This document shows positions 15,548 to 23,161 of a DNA stretch of 64,000 bases, one piece after another. The stretch is from Streptomyces flavotricini (GTDB lineage: Bacteria; Actinomycetota; Actinomycetes; Streptomycetales; Streptomycetaceae). Numbering within the stretch: position 1 is the first letter of the stretch; every line of letters starts with the position of its first letter. The notes beneath the pieces were generated by a model that saw nothing but the letters and a program-made list of their open reading frames with translations, had not been told where the DNA came from and did not search any database. The stretch spans positions 6,282,687 to 6,346,686 of the forward strand of contig NZ_JAINUL010000001.1 of the NCBI RefSeq assembly GCF_020639365.1, in the 5' to 3' direction. Both the position numbers and the translations under genes were made by a program.

Positions 15548-17998
15548 TCAGCCGCGGCCCCGCAGGGGGAGGCGGGCCCGGGTGCGGGACAGCAGCGCCG
15601 AAACGGGCGCAAGCCGGGCCGCGACGGCCGCCGTCAGGGCCGACCACCGCGCGGCCGCGGACCAGCGGAGCCGGGCCGCGGAGCGGGGGAGGAGCACCGC
15701 GCGCACGCGGCCGCCGCGGGTCAGCGGAGCCAGCAGCGCGGTGCGGGCCAGCAGGACGTCCGTCCCCAGCCCGGCGTACGTCGCCTCCGTGCCCGGCGGC
15801 GCGTACAGCGAGCGCTCCACCGCCTCCGCGACCCGGTGCACCGCGTCCGCCGCCTCCGGCGTCAGCCGGCCCAGCTCCACGATCCTCGCCGCCGCCCGGC
15901 GCGGGGACAGGGCCTCGTCCGGGGCGATGCCCACGTCCCAGGCCGCGTCCGCCAGCTCCTGCCAGGCCTGCAGGACCTGCCCCGCGGCCAGCCGCCGCTT
16001 GCGCAGCCGCGTACGCCACAGGAGCGGGAGCAGCGGGAGCGCCAGCAGGGCCGCGATCGACAGCGTCCAGGTCAGCACCGTCTGCGGCGACGGCCCGCCG
16101 CCACCGGAACCGGCCTTCGTCTGCGGCGCGGCCACCCCGCACTCGCCCAGCTTCTTCGCCTCCGGCGGGCAGTCGTCGCCCTTCGACGGCGCGGCCGACG
16201 GCTGCGCCGCTCCCTGCGAGGGCAGCGCCGTCGGCGCGGACGGCTGGGCCGCCGGGACCTCTGCCCGGGAGTAGTCCGGGATCGTGATGCCCTGGCGCGG
16301 CGTCGGCTCGAAGCGGGTCCAGCCCACGCCCTCGAAGTACAGCTCCGGCCACGCGTGCGCATCGCGCATCGACACGTTCACGCTGCCGTCCGACTGCTTC
16401 TCGCCGGGCGTGAACCCCACCGCCACCCGCGCCGGGATCCCGAGCGAGCGCGACATCGCCGCCATCGAGAACGCGAAGTGGATGCAGAACCCCTCCTTGT
16501 CGGCGAGGAACCGGGCGATGGCCTGCGACCCCGTACCCGAGGCCACCTTCGTGTCGTAGCGGAAGCCGCCGCTCACGGCGAAGTAGTCCTGGAGCTTCAC
16601 CGCCCGCGTGTAGTCGTCCTTGGCGCCCTTCGTCACCTGGCGGGCCGTGTCGGCGACCACCGCCGGCAGATTGTCGGGGATCTTCGTGTACTCGGCCCTG
16701 ATGAGGGGGTCCGGCGCCGGAGCCTCCTGCAGCTGCTCCGCCGTCGGCCGCAGCAGCAGGCTGCGCACCGTGTACATCGCGCCCTGGACGTTCTGGAACC
16801 TGTCCCGGCCCAGCTGGTCGCCGACCAGGGTCCGGCCGGCCGGCTCGAACCGCCACTTGCCCGGGATGTCCACGGACGTCGCCGGGTAGGGCATCGGCAG
16901 GTAGCGCTGCGCGTACGTGTCCGCGGCGGAGACGCTCGTCCGGACCTCGATCCCCGTCTGCCGGACCTGACCGCTCAGCCCCGGCGGGGCCGGCAGCCGC
17001 TCCGGCACGTCGGTCAGCGCCCGGCCCGAGGCCTCCCACTTGACGCCGTTGAACTCGTCCAGGGCCAGGATCCGCAGGTACTGCTCGCCGAGCTGCGGGC
17101 TGTCCGTCCGGTACTTCAGCACCACCCGGTTGTCCTGGGCGTTCAGGCTGCCCTGCAGGGAGACCAGCGGGTTGACCGCCGAGATCGTCCCGCCGACCCC
17201 CACGCCGCCGTCGCCCGACTCGCCGCCCTGCGCGCCCAGCAGCCCGCCGCCGAGCGCGGGCAGCACCGCCGGCACCGCCAGCGCGATGCCCAGCGCCACC
17301 GCGCCGATCCGCCGCCCGGTCCGTACGGGCGCCAGCGCCTGGCCGGAACCCGCGCCGACTCCGCCGTACCCCGAGCCCGACGCGGCCCGCGCGCTCGGGG
17401 CCGCGCCGAAGACCCGGCCCCACTGCGCGAGCCGGTCGCGGCCCTCGGCCAGCAGCAGCAACAGGTAGCCGCAGCCGGCCAGCAGGAAGGAGATCCAGGA
17501 GGCCCCGGAACCGCCGGAGAGCCCCGCGGCGACCGAGTACAGCGCGAGCAGCGGGAGCCCGGCCGCGGCCGCGGTCCGCAGCGTCACGGCCAGCAGGTCC
17601 ACCAGCAGCCCGATCAGCAGCACCCCGGACAGCAGCAGCAGCCGGATGCCGTCCGTCAGCGGAGCCGGGATCGCGAACTCGCCCACGTCCTGGACGCCCT
17701 GCCGGAACAGGGCGCCGAAGTCCGTCACCAGGTAGGCCATCGGCCCGGTCCCGGTGGATTCGCCCTTGCCCGCGAACAGGAACATCAGCACCAGCAGCGA
17801 CACCAGCACCTGGGACGCCACGGTGAGCGTGCGCCCCAGAGGCACCCGCCGGACCCCGGCCCCCACCGCGCTCTGCACGGCCAGCAGGGCCCCCGCCTCG
17901 AGCACCCATCCCGACGAGTCCACCAGCGCGGCCAGCGACCACGAGGTGAGCAGCGTCGCCAGCATCGCGAAGAGCGTCACGCGCGCCCGCCCGCTCAT
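15548..17998 (-). CDS. Transglutaminase-like membrane protein (TgpA family)
   Basis: An 816-residue protein. About six N-terminal membrane helices (residues 1-260) are followed by an extracytoplasmic region with a DUF3488-type segment. A transglutaminase core has the catalytic Cys in DKEGFCIHFAFSMAAMSRSLGIPARVAVGF, the His in MRDAHAWPELYFEGVGW and then the Asp-region RFEPTPR. A C-terminal helix (VLTWTLSIAALLALPLLPLLW) and a cytoplasmic DUF4129-like tail follow. Its ATG overlaps the DUF58 stop (ATGA, 17995-17998). The MoxR-DUF58-transglutaminase triad is widespread; its envelope substrate is unknown. Confidence 0.92.
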   Translation of the reverse strand: MSGRARVTLFAMLATLLTSWSLAALVDSSGWVLEAGALLAVQSAVGAGVRRVPLGRTLTVASQVLVSLLVLMFLFAGKGESTGTGPMAYLVTDFGALFRQGVQDVGEFAIPAPLTDGIRLLLLSGVLLIGLLVDLLAVTLRTAAAAGLPLLALYSVAAGLSGGSGASWISFLLAGCGYLLLLLAEGRDRLAQWGRVFGAAPSARAASGSGYGGVGAGSGQALAPVRTGRRIGAVALGIALAVPAVLPALGGGLLGAQGGESGDGGVGVGGTISAVNPLVSLQGSLNAQDNRVVLKYRTDSPQLGEQYLRILALDEFNGVKWEASGRALTDVPERLPAPPGLSGQVRQTGIEVRTSVSAADTYAQRYLPMPYPATSVDIPGKWRFEPAGRTLVGDQLGRDRFQNVQGAMYTVRSLLLRPTAEQLQEAPAPDPLIRAEYTKIPDNLPAVVADTARQVTKGAKDDYTRAVKLQDYFAVSGGFRYDTKVASGTGSQAIARFLADKEGFCIHFAFSMAAMSRSLGIPARVAVGFTPGEKQSDGSVNVSMRDAHAWPELYFEGVGWTRFEPTPRQGITIPDYSRAEVPAAQPSAPTALPSQGAAQPSAAPSKGDDCPPEAKKLGECGVAAPQTKAGSGGGGPSPQTVLTWTLSIAALLALPLLPLLWRTRLRKRRLAAGQVLQAWQELADAAWDVGIAPDEALSPRRAAARIVELGRLTPEAADAVHRVAEAVERSLYAPPGTEATYAGLGTDVLLARTALLAPLTRGGRVRAVLLPRSAARLRWSAAARWSALTAAVAARLAPVSALLSRTRARLPLRGRG

Positions 17999-19371
17999 CC
18001 CCAACCTCCGGACGTACCCGTGCCGAGCGGAGCGTTGCCGGCCCGGCGCCACAGCTCCCCGTACGCCACCCCGGGCGGCACGGCCAGCGCCGTCCAGCCC
18101 GCGTCGCGCAGCCTGCCCACCCGTGCCTCCACCCGCGAGGGCCGGCCGTCCCACAGCGCGGAGTCCAGGACGAAGGCCACCGCGGCCCCGCAGCGCCCGC
18201 GCATCTTGGCCGCCACTTCCGTCTGTACGTCGTCCAGGTCCCCGAAGAAGGCGATGAGGAGCCCGTCACCGCCGGCTCCGGCGAAGCCCCCGCCGTGGCC
18301 GCCCCCGCTGCGCACCGCTTCGTACGCGCGCGTCAGGCCGGCGCCGTCGGAGTGCCCGACGACCGCGAGGGTGTCCATCATCAGCCCGGCGGCCTCCGCG
18401 GACTCCTGCCCGCCGGAGGAGAAGCCGCCGCCGTCGCCGGGCACCGAGGTGCCCGAGTCCGTCAGCAGCCGCGCCGAGAAGCCCTGTTCGAGCAGGTGCA
18501 CCAGGGTGGACGCGGCCCCGGACACCGCCCACTCGAACGCGGAGTCAGGTCCGGCGCCCTCGAAGGCGATCCCGCGGGTGTCCAGCAGGACCGTGGCCTT
18601 GCTGCGCTGCGGCTGCTCCTCGCGGCGCACCATCAGCTCGCCGTAGCGGGCGGTGGAGCGCCAGTGCACCCGGCGCAGGTCGTCGCCGCGCCGGTAGCCG
18701 CGCGGGATCACGTCGTCGTCGCCGGCCAGGGCCAGCGAGCGGCGGCTGCCGTCACCGTATCCGGAGGTCTCACCGGTCAGCCGGACCGCGGGCAGGGCCT
18801 CGGTGCGCGGGATGACGGTGAGGGTGTCGTAGGCGCTGAACGAGCGGGTCAGCTCGACCAGCCCGAAGGGGTCGGTCAGCCGCAGCTGGAGCGGGCCCAG
18901 CGGATAGCGGCCGCGCAGGTCGGAGCGGACCCGGTAGGAGACCTCGCGGCGCCCGCCGGGCTCGACGCGGTCCAGGACGAAGCGGGGCCGGGGGCCGAGC
19001 ACGTACGGGACCCGGTCCTGGAGCATCAGCAGTCCGGTGGGCAGCCGGGAGACGTTCTCCATGCGCAGCCGGACCCGGGCCTCGGAGCCCGCGGGCACGC
19101 GCATCGGGGTCAGCCGGCGGCTGCCGGAGACCCGGTGGCGGGTGCGGTGCAGGGCGAGGACGCAGATCAGCGGCAGGACGGCGAGCAGCAGCCCGACCCG
19201 GAGCAGTTCGCCCTGGCCGAGCACGTACGCACACAGGGCGGCGGCGACCCCGGCGGCCAGGAAGGACCGGCCGCGGGTGGTCAGTCCCGCCAGCGAGGCG
19301 CGCAGCCCGCCGCCGCCGCGGCCCTCGCAGCCCGCCGCCGCCGCGGCCCTCGCCGGCGCCGCGCGGGGCAC
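17995..19371 (-). CDS. DUF58 domain protein (MoxR-associated), start displaced by a 25-bp duplication
   Basis: A 458-residue protein. Two N-terminal membrane helices (SFLAAGVAAALCAYVLGQGELL, VGLLLAVLPLICVLALH) are followed by a beta-rich region and the DUF58 motif DDVIPRGYRRGDDLRRVHWRSTARYGELMVRREEQP. The rest is VWA-like (ATVLLDTRG). The frame starts at GTG 19371, which has no ribosome site. The natural ATG overlapping the moxR stop (TGATG at 19379-19383) is out of frame because of a perfect 25-bp tandem duplication (19301-19350). Removing one copy restores MSAGAPRGAGEGRGGGGLRA in frame. Either expression now uses the GTG, or the gene is impaired, or the assembly is wrong here. Confidence 0.85.
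   Translation of the reverse strand: MPRAAPARAAAAAGCEGRGGGGLRASLAGLTTRGRSFLAAGVAAALCAYVLGQGELLRVGLLLAVLPLICVLALHRTRHRVSGSRRLTPMRVPAGSEARVRLRMENVSRLPTGLLMLQDRVPYVLGPRPRFVLDRVEPGGRREVSYRVRSDLRGRYPLGPLQLRLTDPFGLVELTRSFSAYDTLTVIPRTEALPAVRLTGETSGYGDGSRRSLALAGDDDVIPRGYRRGDDLRRVHWRSTARYGELMVRREEQPQRSKATVLLDTRGIAFEGAGPDSAFEWAVSGAASTLVHLLEQGFSARLLTDSGTSVPGDGGGFSSGGQESAEAAGLMMDTLAVVGHSDGAGLTRAYEAVRSGGGHGGGFAGAGGDGLLIAFFGDLDDVQTEVAAKMRGRCGAAVAFVLDSALWDGRPSRVEARVGRLRDAGWTALAVPPGVAYGELWRRAGNAPLGTGTSGGWG
19301..19350. repeat. Perfect 25-bp tandem duplication at the DUF58 start
   Basis: Positions 19301-19325 are identical to 19326-19350 (unit begins cgcagcccgccgccg). Twenty-five is one more than a multiple of three, so the second copy shifts the reading frame from the upstream ATG. 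Confidence 0.95.
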
Positions 19372-19380
19372 CGGCGCTCA

Positions 19381-20391
19381 TCAGAAGCCCCGGATGCCCG
19401 CGCCGGGCGGCATCTCGCCGCGGGCGTGCGCGGCGGGGACGGGGGTGCGCTGGAGGATGTCCTGGACGACCTGCTCGGCGGTGCGCCGGTTCAGCTGGGC
19501 CTGCGCGGTGGGCAGCAGCCGGTGCGCGAGCACGGGCGCGGCCAGCGCCTGCACGTCGTCGGGCAGGACGTAGTCCCGGCCGGACAGCGCGGCGGAGGCC
19601 TTCACGGCGCGCAGCAGGTGGAGCGTGGCGCGCGGCGAGGCGCCCAGGCGCAGGTCCGGGTGGCTGCGGGTCGCGGAGACCAGGTCGACGACGTAGCGCC
19701 GGACGGGCTCGGCGACGTACACCTCGCGGACGGCCTCTATCAGCTTGACGATGTCGTGGGCGTGCGCGACGGCCTGGAGGTCGTCGAGCGGGGAGATCCC
19801 GCCGTGTACGTCGAGCATCTGGAGCTCGGCGTCGGGGCTCGGGTAGCCGACGGAGACGCGGGCCATGAAGCGGTCGCGCTGGGCCTCGGGGAGGGGGTAG
19901 GTGCCCTCCATCTCCACCGGGTTCTGGGTGGCGACCACCATGAACGGGCTCGGCAGCGTGTACGTCGTGCCGTCGATGGTGACCTGGCGCTCCTCCATCG
20001 ACTCCAGCAGCGCGGACTGGGTCTTCGGCGAGGCGCGGTTGATCTCGTCGCCGATGACGATCTGCGCGAAGATCGCGCCCGGCTTGAACTCGAACTCGCG
20101 GCGCTGCTGGTCGTAGATGCTGACGCCGGTGATGTCGGACGGCAGCAGGTCCGGCGTGAACTGGATGCGCTGCACCGAGCAGTCGATGGACTTCGCCAGC
20201 GTCTTGGCCAGCATCGTCTTGCCGACGCCGGGGACGTCCTCGATCAGCAGGTGTCCCTCGGCGAGCAGCACGGTCAGCGCGATGCGTACGACCTCGGGCT
20301 TGCCCTCGATCACGCTCTCGACGGAGTGGCGCACCCGCTCCGCCGTGCTCGTCAGATCCGCGAGGCTCGCTCGGTCGTCATACGTCGTCAC
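19381..20391 (-). CDS. MoxR-family AAA+ ATPase
   Basis: A 336-residue chaperone-type ATPase: Walker A EDVPGVGKTMLAKTLA, Walker B IVIGDEINRASPKTQ, sensor-1 MVVATQNPVE, and the RDRFM motif before the lid domain. MoxR proteins are thought to help mature or activate VWA and DUF58 partner proteins; the partner genes follow directly. GTG 20391 (VTTYDDRASLADLTST) is chosen because GAGGAG lies just upstream; longer in-frame starts read Arg/Pro-rich junk. The stop overlaps the ATG of the original DUF58 frame by one base. Confidence 0.93.
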   Translation of the reverse strand: MTTYDDRASLADLTSTAERVRHSVESVIEGKPEVVRIALTVLLAEGHLLIEDVPGVGKTMLAKTLAKSIDCSVQRIQFTPDLLPSDITGVSIYDQQRREFEFKPGAIFAQIVIGDEINRASPKTQSALLESMEERQVTIDGTTYTLPSPFMVVATQNPVEMEGTYPLPEAQRDRFMARVSVGYPSPDAELQMLDVHGGISPLDDLQAVAHAHDIVKLIEAVREVYVAEPVRRYVVDLVSATRSHPDLRLGASPRATLHLLRAVKASAALSGRDYVLPDDVQALAAPVLAHRLLPTAQAQLNRRTAEQVVQDILQRTPVPAAHARGEMPPGAGIRGF

Positions 20392-20526
20392 CTGGTTCTC
20401 CTCGGCCCTTTCCGCAGGGCCGACGCTCTCGGCGCACTCCGGCCCACCCCGACACGGACGCCGGCCCGGACGGTTTTCCGGGCGGCGTCTTCCCGCATTC
20501 TTGACGGCGTTGTGGCCTTGTGTCAC

Positions 20527-21078
20527 TCACGAGGCGGGATCGATCTCCCGCAGGAGTCCGGTGTGCACGTCGAAGACGAAGCCTCGCACATCGTCGCGGT
20601 GGGGCAGGAAGGGGTTCGTCCGGACCCGCTGCATGGACTGCCGGACGTCCTGGTCCACGTCCCGGAAGGCCTCCACGGCCCAGGCGGGGCGCTGGCCGAC
20701 CTCGTCCTCGAGCTCGTGCCGGAAGTCCTCGGTCAGGCTTTCGAGACCGCATCCGGTGTGGTGGATCAGTATCACCGTGCGGGTGCCGAGGGCGCGCTGG
20801 CTGATGGTGAGGGAGCGGATGGTGTCGTCGGTGACGACGCCGCCCGCGTTGCGGATGGTGTGGCAGTCGCCGAGCTCCAGGCCGAGGGCCTTGTGCAGGT
20901 CGAGGCGGGCGTCCATGCAGGCCACGACGGCCACGTGGAGGACGGGGCGGGCGTCCATGCCCGGGTCCGTGAATTCCGCGGCGTACTCCCGGTTCGCCGC
21001 GACGAGCCGGTCCGTGACCGAGCCGCCGCCGGATGCCTGGTGGGTGGTCTCTGCGGGCAGGGATGCGGAAGTCGTCAT
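20527..21078 (-). CDS. Beta-carbonic anhydrase
   Basis: A 183-residue protein with the beta-class zinc site: Cys-Asp-Arg in VVACMDARLDL, and His and Cys in LIHHTGCGLESL. Substrate-site elements HTIRNAGG follow the family pattern. It interconverts CO2 and bicarbonate in the cytoplasm. ATG 21078 (MTTSASLPAETTHQASGGG) is preferred to far-upstream in-frame codons. It is divergent from rsmH across a 311-nt promoter region and lies 135 nt upstream of moxR on the same strand. Confidence 0.92.
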   Translation of the reverse strand: MTTSASLPAETTHQASGGGSVTDRLVAANREYAAEFTDPGMDARPVLHVAVVACMDARLDLHKALGLELGDCHTIRNAGGVVTDDTIRSLTISQRALGTRTVILIHHTGCGLESLTEDFRHELEDEVGQRPAWAVEAFRDVDQDVRQSMQRVRTNPFLPHRDDVRGFVFDVHTGLLREIDPAS

Positions 21079-21253
21079 GCATACGACGTTAGTGGTCACC
21101 GCTGGTAATGGCATGGAGTGAGGGTGGACAAAGAACGTCAACCCGCCTTGTTGTGAGCTAACCCACAGGGGTGAGGAGGCGGCGACCGTATGGGTGATTC
21201 GCGGCTTTCGGGGGTTCCGTCCGAGAGGGGCGCACGGCGCGCGGGGCGGTTCG

Positions 21254-21281
21254 TTGACCGCGGCGACCGTTGCACTAAAGT
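21254..21281 (+). promoter_or_regulatory. Promoter of the dcw cluster upstream of rsmH
   Basis: TTGACC (21254-21259), a 16-nt spacer and TAAAGT (21276-21281) form a good HrdB-type promoter about 105 nt before rsmH. It lies in the 311-nt gap 21079-21389 shared with the divergent carbonic anhydrase gene. I saw no mraZ gene and no MraZ box repeats in the gap. Confidence 0.65.
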
Positions 21282-21389
21282 GACGCGAACCGGCCGGAGC
21301 CCGGCCCTGACCGGCCGCCCGGCCTCCTGGTAACACTCCGCGTGCGCGGCGCGGCGTATGCCTGCCGCGCCGTTATCTGAGAGGGCGCT

Positions 21390-22349
21390 TTGACTAGCGA
21401 GTCCCGACATGTCCCGGTGATGCTCCAGCGGTGCCTGGACCTGTTGGCCCCGGCGCTGGAGAGGCCCGGGGCCGTCGTCGTCGACTGCACCCTCGGCCTC
21501 GGCGGCCACAGCGAGGCCCTGCTGACCCGGTTCCCCGAGGCGCACCTGATCGGCCTCGACCGAGACAAGGAGGCCCTGCGGCTCTCCGGCGAGCGGCTCG
21601 CGCCCTACGGTGACCGCGCCACCCTCGTCCACGCCGTGTACGACGAGCTGCCCGACGTACTGGACCGGCTCGGCATCCCCGCCGTGCAGGGCGTCCTCTT
21701 CGACCTGGGCGTCTCGTCCATGCAGCTCGACGAGGCCGACCGCGGGTTCGCGTACGCGCAGGACGCGCCGCTGGACATGCGGATGGACCAGACGACCGGG
21801 ATGAGCGCCGCCGAGGTGCTCAACACCTACCCGCCGGGCGAGCTCGTACGGATCCTGCGCCAGTACGGCGAGGAGAAGCAGGCCAAGCGGATCGTCTCGG
21901 CGGTCGTCCGCGAGCGGGAGAAGGAACCGTTCACGAACAGCGCGCGCCTGGTCGAACTGATCCGCGACGCGCTGCCGCAGGCCGCGAAGCGGACGGGCGG
22001 CAACCCGGCGAAGCGGACCTTCCAGGCGCTGCGCATCGAGGTCAACGGCGAGCTGTCGGTCCTGGAGCGGGCGATCCCCGCGGCCGTGGAGCGGATCGCG
22101 GTGGGCGGCCGGATCGCGGTGCTCTCGTACCACTCGCTGGAGGACCGGCTGGTCAAGCAGGTCTTCGCGGCCGGCGCGGCGTCGACGGCGCCGCCGGGGC
22201 TGCCGGTGGTGCCGGAGAAGTACCAGCCCAAGCTGAAGCTGCTCACCCGGGGCGCGGAGCTGCCCACGGAGGAGGAGATCGCCGAGAACCGGCGGGCCGC
22301 ACCGGCCCGCTTCCGCGGGGTCGAGCGCATCCGGGAGGCGCGGCTGTGA
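21390..22349 (+). CDS. rsmH: 16S rRNA (cytosine-1402-N4)-methyltransferase RsmH (MraW)
   Basis: A 319-residue methyltransferase that modifies C1402 in the ribosomal P site. Signatures are HVPVMLQRCLDLL at the start, SAM motif VDCTLGLGGHSEALL, FDLGVSSMQLDEADRGF, TFQALRIEVNGEL and AVLSYHSLEDRLVKQ. The start is a TTG at 21390 preceded by GAGAGGG. The GTGA overlap with ftsL (22346-22349) couples it to the division genes. First gene of the dcw cluster here; mraZ, which often precedes it in other bacteria, is absent. Confidence 0.96.
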   Translation: MTSESRHVPVMLQRCLDLLAPALERPGAVVVDCTLGLGGHSEALLTRFPEAHLIGLDRDKEALRLSGERLAPYGDRATLVHAVYDELPDVLDRLGIPAVQGVLFDLGVSSMQLDEADRGFAYAQDAPLDMRMDQTTGMSAAEVLNTYPPGELVRILRQYGEEKQAKRIVSAVVREREKEPFTNSARLVELIRDALPQAAKRTGGNPAKRTFQALRIEVNGELSVLERAIPAAVERIAVGGRIAVLSYHSLEDRLVKQVFAAGAASTAPPGLPVVPEKYQPKLKLLTRGAELPTEEEIAENRRAAPARFRGVERIREARL

Positions 22350-23161
22350 GCAGAGCCGGGGGACTGGGGCGGCTGCGCGGCCCTTCGGGCGGCGGATCGG
22401 GCGGCTCCTCGGGGCAGGCGGCGCGGATGCCGTTCGTCCTGCTGGTGGTCGCGCTGCTGGCCGGTGGGCTGATCAGCCTGCTGCTCCTGAACTCGGCGCT
22501 CAACCAGGGGTCCTTCCAGCTGAGCAAGCTGAAGAAGGAGACCACCGCGCTCACGGACGAGGAGCAGGCGCTGCAGCGGGACGTGGACGGGTACTCGGCG
22601 CCCGATGCCCTGCAGCGACGGGCGCACGAGCTCGGCCTGGTCCCGGGCGGGAGCCCGGTCTTCATCGGCCAGGACGGCAAGGTGACGGGCACGGCGGCCC
22701 CCGCGGAGGCCCCGCCGCCGCCGACCCCGGCCGCGCCGGCCCGCCATTGCCGGGACCCAAGCAGCCGAAGGCCGTTCCGGTGGCGAAGGTCGCCACGGGT
22801 GTCGCCCCGGGATCCGCCCAGGGCGGCGCCCAGGCAGGCATTCCGGGCTCCGGCTCCGCACCGGCCGGTGCCCCCGGCCCGGCCCAGGGCGGAGCCGGCG
22901 CCCCGGCCTCCGCCCAGCCCGGGGCCCAGGGCTCCGCTCCGGCGGGCGCCCCGCAGGCCGGGCAGCCCGCCCCGGGCGGTGTCCCTCAGTCCAACCCGAC
23001 CTCCGGAAGGTGACGTCGTGACGCGGACCCTCCCCCAGCTCCCGCCGGGGGCACCCCCCGCGGGACCCTCCTGCCGCACCGGTCCGTCCGCCCCCGCCGG
23101 CCCGCCGCTGCGCGGGGCCGCCCCCTCCCCGTTCCGCTCGGGCACGGCGGTGCCCGCGTGA
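22346..23161 (+). CDS. ftsL: Cell-division protein FtsL, with an apparent frameshift in its tail
   Basis: Small bitopic divisome protein. There is a cytoplasmic lead, one membrane helix (MPFVLLVVALLAGGLISLLLLNS cut into two by Gly-Gly), a short coiled coil (LSKLKKETTALTDEEQALQRDVD) and the Actino-type RRAHELGLVPGGSPVFIG. This essential part (residues 1-120) is intact. After PPPPTPAAPA the frame turns Arg-rich and runs on to 23161. One extra C in the run at 22740-22742 would instead give APPLPGPKQPKAVPVAK and an Ala/Pro/Gln tail ending NPTSGR at 23013, as expected for Streptomyces FtsL. The natural gene is therefore probably 22346-23013. Confidence 0.85.
   Translation: MSRAGGLGRLRGPSGGGSGGSSGQAARMPFVLLVVALLAGGLISLLLLNSALNQGSFQLSKLKKETTALTDEEQALQRDVDGYSAPDALQRRAHELGLVPGGSPVFIGQDGKVTGTAAPAEAPPPPTPAAPARHCRDPSSRRPFRWRRSPRVSPRDPPRAAPRQAFRAPAPHRPVPPARPRAEPAPRPPPSPGPRAPLRRAPRRPGSPPRAVSLSPTRPPEGDVVTRTLPQLPPGAPPAGPSCRTGPSAPAGPPLRGAAPSPFRSGTAVPA
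22747..23013 (+). other. Displaced C-terminal coding segment of ftsL
   Basis: Open frame reading LPGPKQPKAVPVAKVATG and then a low-complexity Ala/Gly/Pro/Gln stretch to NPTSGR-stop. Its composition fits an FtsL tail better than the Arg-rich in-frame continuation. See the ftsL entry. Confidence 0.7.
23014..23157 (+). other. Region between ftsL tail and ftsI with a small inverted repeat
   Basis: If ftsL ends at 23013, 144 nt are left before ftsI. They contain ccccc (23032-23036) facing ggggg (23047-23051) within a Pro-codon-like GC stretch. The ftsI frame has no start codon here, supporting the GTG at 23158. Confidence 0.45.

Noticed and set aside
15263..18646. 1127-codon plus-strand open frame
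   Set aside because: Antisense to the transglutaminase-like and DUF58 genes, Arg/Gln/His/Gly-rich, no domain; a typical high-GC shadow.
21079..21389. Search for mraZ upstream of rsmH
   Set aside because: No open frame with MraZ features and no MraZ-box repeats; only promoter elements are present.
23014..23157. Extended ftsI N-terminus upstream of 23158
   Set aside because: The ftsI frame has a stop at 23011-23013 and no start codon between there and 23158.
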